A stretch of 64,000 nt of DNA from Ecdyonurus torrentis. Taxonomy: Eukaryota > Arthropoda > Insecta > Ephemeroptera > Heptageniidae. The position numbers and the translations under genes were made by a program. A model generated the notes under the pieces. That model did no database searches, was not told the DNA's origin, and worked only from the letters and a program-made list of their open reading frames with translations. The stretch lies in contig OX439129.1 in the NCBI GenBank assembly GCA_949318235.1, positions 6,693,116 through 6,757,115 of the forward strand. Direction: 5' to 3'. Shown piece after piece: positions 62,005-64,000 of the stretch (the first letter of the stretch is position 1; each line of letters begins with the position of its first letter).

Positions 62005-62091
62005 GTATCAAATTTTGTATAATTTTAGGCATTTTATTTGGAGTACACTAAATTTTGAGAAAGACTACAAAAATGTTAGGGGGTATAAAAG

Positions 62092-62360
62092 TATTTCATA
62101 TTCTAAAATAAGACGTTCTGATTCAAATAATGTGAGTTTTTTTTTGTTTTTTTATTTAATTTAGAGCTTATTAAGTATTTTTAATTAATTTTTGAAAATC
62201 GTAAAATGACGTCACGGGTGGCAATTTATTCATGTGAACATAGGACAAAGTTGCCGCCAGTGACGTCATTTCTTGACTTAAAAAATTAATTAAAAAATAC
62301 TTAATGAATTCAGAAATTAGAAATATGAATATCTATCGATTCAGGGTAGAATATGAAATA
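62092..62360. mobile_element. Palindromic MITE, 270-bp family, copy 3
   Basis: Ends tatttcatattcta and tagaatatgaaata. Inner aaaatgacgtcacgggtggc and gccgccagtgacgtcatttc. It is the most symmetrical of the three copies. Confidence 0.88.
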
Positions 62361-64000
62361 AAATTGTCTCTTTTTTTTATATATATTTTTAAGTCCTCCT
62401 TTTTGTGAAACTATTATTTTTCTCCGTGTACATTATTTCCTCTCTCAAATAACCAGATAATTCCTCATGACAATTTATGTTCCAATAATCACTATATCAT
62501 GCTGATAACATTAACTATATTGTTATTATTATTATGTACTAGAATGAAATATTGCATCACCTATCACTACATAATCAAATTGTCTTTCAAATCCCCTATA
62601 TATAAGTAATTCTCTATTATAGGCGCTAATAACGGTCGCTTTTTTGTATTGTCATATTTGTACTATATGTGTGTGTATATACTGTACCTTCATAAGTAAT
62701 TACTAAAAAAAAAAAAAAAACTGGTCAAACAAAGTGAAAGCAAAATGTTATATCTCGTACAACTTATAATGATATATTTTTCTAATCTATGTAATGGATT
62801 CATCATCATCAATATTTATGTTGGTTTTTGAGCATATTTTATGTTGTGTAGAAATATGACTTGAAAACAAAAATTTGAAAAAAATGTAAAATCCAATTTT
62901 GAGGTTTTATACATGATAAAAATTTAATAACTATAAATACCTTATGAATTTTTATAAAACTAGTCATTTTATTTATCATCGATTTTTAATTCTTTGACGC
63001 TATTTATTTTGCCAACCTATATCATTAAAAGTTGTATGTATTTTTAAAGTAATCACTTTAATACTGCGACAAATACAAACATGGTCTAGAAAATCAATGA
63101 ATTTGTTTTTTTATTTACCTTCCTTGTCCTGATAGTGATTGATTTATAGGTGTCCTAAACTACTTTTGCAACATAAGAAATCAACGTGGAGTTACTGCGA
63201 AACAATACCAACACAAAAAAGCATAGTCATGGTGTTTTTTAACTATTGTTTTATAAAACTGAGATAAATGATATTTTATAACAATGGACGTTATCGGTTC
63301 TAAAAAAAAAAAATCTTTAAACTTTTCTAAGGCTTAAAACACGTAAAAGTATGTATAGCTTATATTTCTCATTTAAATTTCTCCGAATTCAGTAAAGTAG
63401 TTTTCTCAAAAAAAAGAAGAAAAAAATGTGATTTTCCCCATAAGCGTAATGTTAAATTAGGGGACCCTTAGCTTTCCACGCGTCTCCTCGCGCTGAACCG
63501 ATAAGTTCCATTTGGTTTTATAATTATGTACAAAAAATATATTAAACTCTTTTATTTTATTTTTTAATTTAGTAACTAATAGGTTTTACGTTATTTATTA
63601 TAATTTTATTGTATTTGTATTTATTTTATTGAATGTAGGAAATATATTTAAATATTTCCTACATTCAATAATCAGAGAGAAGATTTTTATTACCAATTCC
63701 TAAATTTGTATATATAAAATTTCTAATATAATTTCAAAAGTAAAAATTACACAAAAACAACAATTTTAAAACTGCGGTGTCTGGTAAAAGATGAAAATAC
63801 AAAAGACTAAATCTACGCATTTTTACATATCAACAAAAAATGTTTCAAGAGTTCAAAATATTTTTTAATTACATCAAGGAAAATGTAAAAATGTTTGCAA
63901 TGACCAGCATGTCTAGACATTTCCGTGGTTTGTCTAATCTGATAAATATCAAATGCGAAATTGTGTATTTATAGGTAGTGACCAGTTTGAGTGGTCGGTT
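62361..64000. other. AT-rich window end
   Basis: No gene recognised. A perfect 46-bp palindrome lies at 63626-63671 (ttattgaatgtaggaaatat and its complement). The rest is unremarkable AT-rich sequence. Confidence 0.5.

Overview
The window is AT-rich nuclear DNA from an animal, most likely an arthropod and probably an insect. The evidence is one split gene with GT-AG introns whose pieces join into a protein of the Sidestep family (immunoglobulin and fibronectin-III cell-surface proteins that are receptors for Beaten-path proteins in insects). No bacterial gene organisation is present. Species and order cannot be fixed from the sequence.

The host gene runs on the + strand through nearly the whole window. 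Five coding exons are supported: 2762-2921 (end of the last Ig domain), 27960-28144 and 29879-30101 (the two halves of the FN3 domain), 33242-33592 (transmembrane segment and cytoplasmic tail) and 57004-57149 (C-terminal tail and stop). All junction phases agree. The five exons total 1065 nt, giving 354 codons plus a stop, so this is the C-terminal part of a larger protein whose N-terminal Ig exons lie upstream. Two introns are very long, about 25 kb and 23 kb. A partial tandem copy of the transmembrane exon, with its own splice acceptor, lies 141 bp upstream of the real one.

Almost everything else is repeat. The most complete mobile element is an almost intact non-LTR retrotransposon (LINE) at 52005-56360 in the last intron. 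Its ORF1 has a PHD-like finger, a coiled coil and an FP-like C-terminal domain, and carries one in-frame stop. Its ORF2 (endonuclease plus reverse transcriptase, 974 aa from the first ATG) is open. It is bounded on both sides by (TA)n.

The introns also hold many short foldback/MITE elements, most seen in two to four copies: a TTAA-flanked piggyBac-like family, a second TTAA family, a 110-bp TGTTCGTAAACC family, a GGGTNTATGC family, two ACACGGA families, a TACACTCAAAA family, a 270-bp palindromic family and others. A pair of head-to-head 418-bp tandem arrays carries tRNA-like modules with good Pol III A and B boxes (5522-7398). There is a 127-bp minisatellite (about 12030-12910), a 1.4-kb long-arm foldback element (40502-41906), a likely tRNA-derived SINE (34818-35080), many (CT)n, (TA)n, (GAAC)n and (GACA)n microsatellites, and a 200-N assembly gap (11413-11612).

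The window therefore shows the 3' part of one neuronal or cell-adhesion type gene swollen by transposon and satellite insertions. No second protein-coding host gene could be supported.
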